A DNA stretch of 64,000 nucleotides from Membranipora membranacea (lineage: Eukaryota; Bryozoa; Gymnolaemata; Cheilostomatida; Membraniporidae), in NCBI GenBank assembly GCA_914767715.1, contig OU612071.1:18968948-19032947 (forward strand), given 5' to 3'. The position numbers were made by a program, and so were the translations under genes. Shown in pieces: positions 62,642-64,000 of the stretch (position 1 is its first letter; each line of letters opens with the position of its first letter). Below the pieces are notes generated by a model. It was not told where the DNA came from. It saw only the letters and a program-made list of their open reading frames with translations, and searched no databases.

Positions 62642-64000
62642 CCAATCACAACACTGCAAGTCCCATCCTGACCAAACGACAAACTGTTGAGTATTCAGCC
62701 TATAAATTATTCTTTAGTAGAAAAATTCATAGACTCTTATCATAACAATTTTCTAAAATAAATGGTAAAAGTTTCGGTTGCTGTAGGCATTGTTTTTAAA
62801 GCCAATGCAATATTTCGCTCATAAATTGCACTAGCCAACCCAAAAAGATATATATGAGTGTTTCGGAGAAAAACTTCCCATTTCAATTTTCTAGAACTGA
62901 GTTTTGTTCTTAAATAAAAAAACACTTTGTGTCCCAAACTGCAATAATAGTCTGTTATATTTATTACAACACAAAGATGAGGAGGCCAGTCAGTACTTAA
63001 GGGTATTGACTTTGGTTTAATATAGTAGTGCAACAAAAAGATGAATGGTTTTGTTCACATTCAATGTAAGCCATTGCCATTGAAGATTAAAAAGCAATCA
63101 GTGTTTCAAACAATTTCGCATTGACTAATAGCAGATTGCACCTTATGTGGAAAAGATGAGATCTAATCCGGATGATTATTCAGCATGAATTCTTGTTAAA
63201 CATTTTATCGCTCAGGTACTCAGCCCAAAAAGAACCGCACAGATCAATTTCCTGTTCTTGTTAATTTAAGCCTGTGCTCTATCATCATGACATCAGTGTC
63301 TGAGAACTTCCGTTAACCGAAGTTGCACCCAGCTCAGATTCAGCAACTACATTACATTACAGTTTTGCACTGCGTCATCCACAAAACTGATGCTGCCTAG
63401 CACATTCTTGACTACCTGTTTATGCATTGCTGCGAAACTTTGGTCTCCGTTTGGTCACTGTTGGTACTACCACCTCGTATCTTATAGTATCCAATTGCTC
63501 GCTAGAGCAAATTAGTTTGCTACTACATTGACTGACAGTCAATACAGTACATGAACTCCAGTCTGGCTAATGTAAAGTACATAATATAAACGGAATATCA
63601 AGTCGAAAAAAAATTCCATGTACATGAAATTTTTCTAATTTATAATCAGAATGAGTTTTGAGTTCCCCACATTCCATAACCTCAGTATAATTCCGGACAA
63701 ACTGATCGGATCTACATGTAAACATAATTTAACTTTGCAAAAAAAGTTTGAAGAGTTTGTGCTGCCGCAAAAGCAGACTTATGGACTTCACCACTGCTGT
63801 CCGCTGTTGATGGGCATAATACAATCCAATATAATATAATATTAAATTATAGATGGCCCTCCTGCGTCTCATGACATTAAGTTATAATGGCTAAGTGCAG
63901 AAAAAATTGGATTAACAAAGACTTAGTAGTAGAGTGTCACAAGATGTGATCAAACTGGATTTAAATTATATCACGGCTAAGAGTTGTCAGTCTTGATCTG
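62642..64000. other. Downstream flank, nothing recognised
   Basis: 3' region after the NIDO/EGF stop codon; a AATAAA-like hexamer (AAAATAAATGG, about 62,755) could be its poly(A) signal. No further exon or repeat that I can support. Confidence 0.35.

Overview
The window is eukaryotic DNA from an invertebrate animal, AT-rich and intron-rich. It carries metazoan extracellular domains (CUB, EGF-like, NIDO, sushi and fibronectin-III-like folds) split by GT-AG introns, with tRNA-derived SINE heads, a LINE fragment and long microsatellites between them. I cannot fix the phylum from sequence alone; sponge, cnidarian or another invertebrate are all possible.

The most striking object is a complete-length but decayed Polinton/Maverick (adintovirus-like) element at 7836-20137 (12,302 bp). 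It has terminal inverted repeats of about 398 and 342 bp that begin AGTAGTATGTG, and an exact 6-bp target duplication (CATGGT). Its left half reads rightward: a small Cys-rich protein, an unidentified acidic protein, the penton-like minor capsid protein, a phospholipase-A2-like protein and the packaging ATPase. Its right half reads leftward from the far end: protein-primed DNA polymerase B, integrase, a small membrane protein, a short SAP-like protein, the double-jelly-roll major capsid protein, a pVI-like membrane-active protein, the adenain-type protease and a fibre-like protein. The two blocks converge on a 21-bp tandem repeat array. Nearly every gene has a frameshift or a single nonsense codon, so this copy is a fossil provirus. 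Gene starts share a compact TAATAAATG signature. The element sits inside a dispersed repeat, and an uninterrupted relative of that repeat at 57.39-57.59 kb shows what the empty site looked like.

Host genes: (1) about 1.06-3.18 kb (+), the terminal exons of an unrecognised gene. (2) 21.9-37.7 kb (+), a multi-exon single-pass membrane receptor with fibronectin-III-like modules, one sushi domain, a transmembrane helix and a short basic tail; its last exon and 3' UTR are followed by a 377-bp tandem duplicate. (3) 40.1-50.2 kb, two oppositely oriented, damaged sets of CUB-domain half-exons that are an inverted duplication of each other; one half-exon is cut by a CCCCT microsatellite. (4) 54.0-62.6 kb (+), a 12-exon secreted protein with signal peptide, Cys-rich module, EGF-like domains, a NIDO domain and a final EGF; one EGF exon contains an in-frame TGA. 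A LINE 3' fragment lies in one of its introns. The rest is intron, intergenic DNA and repeats.
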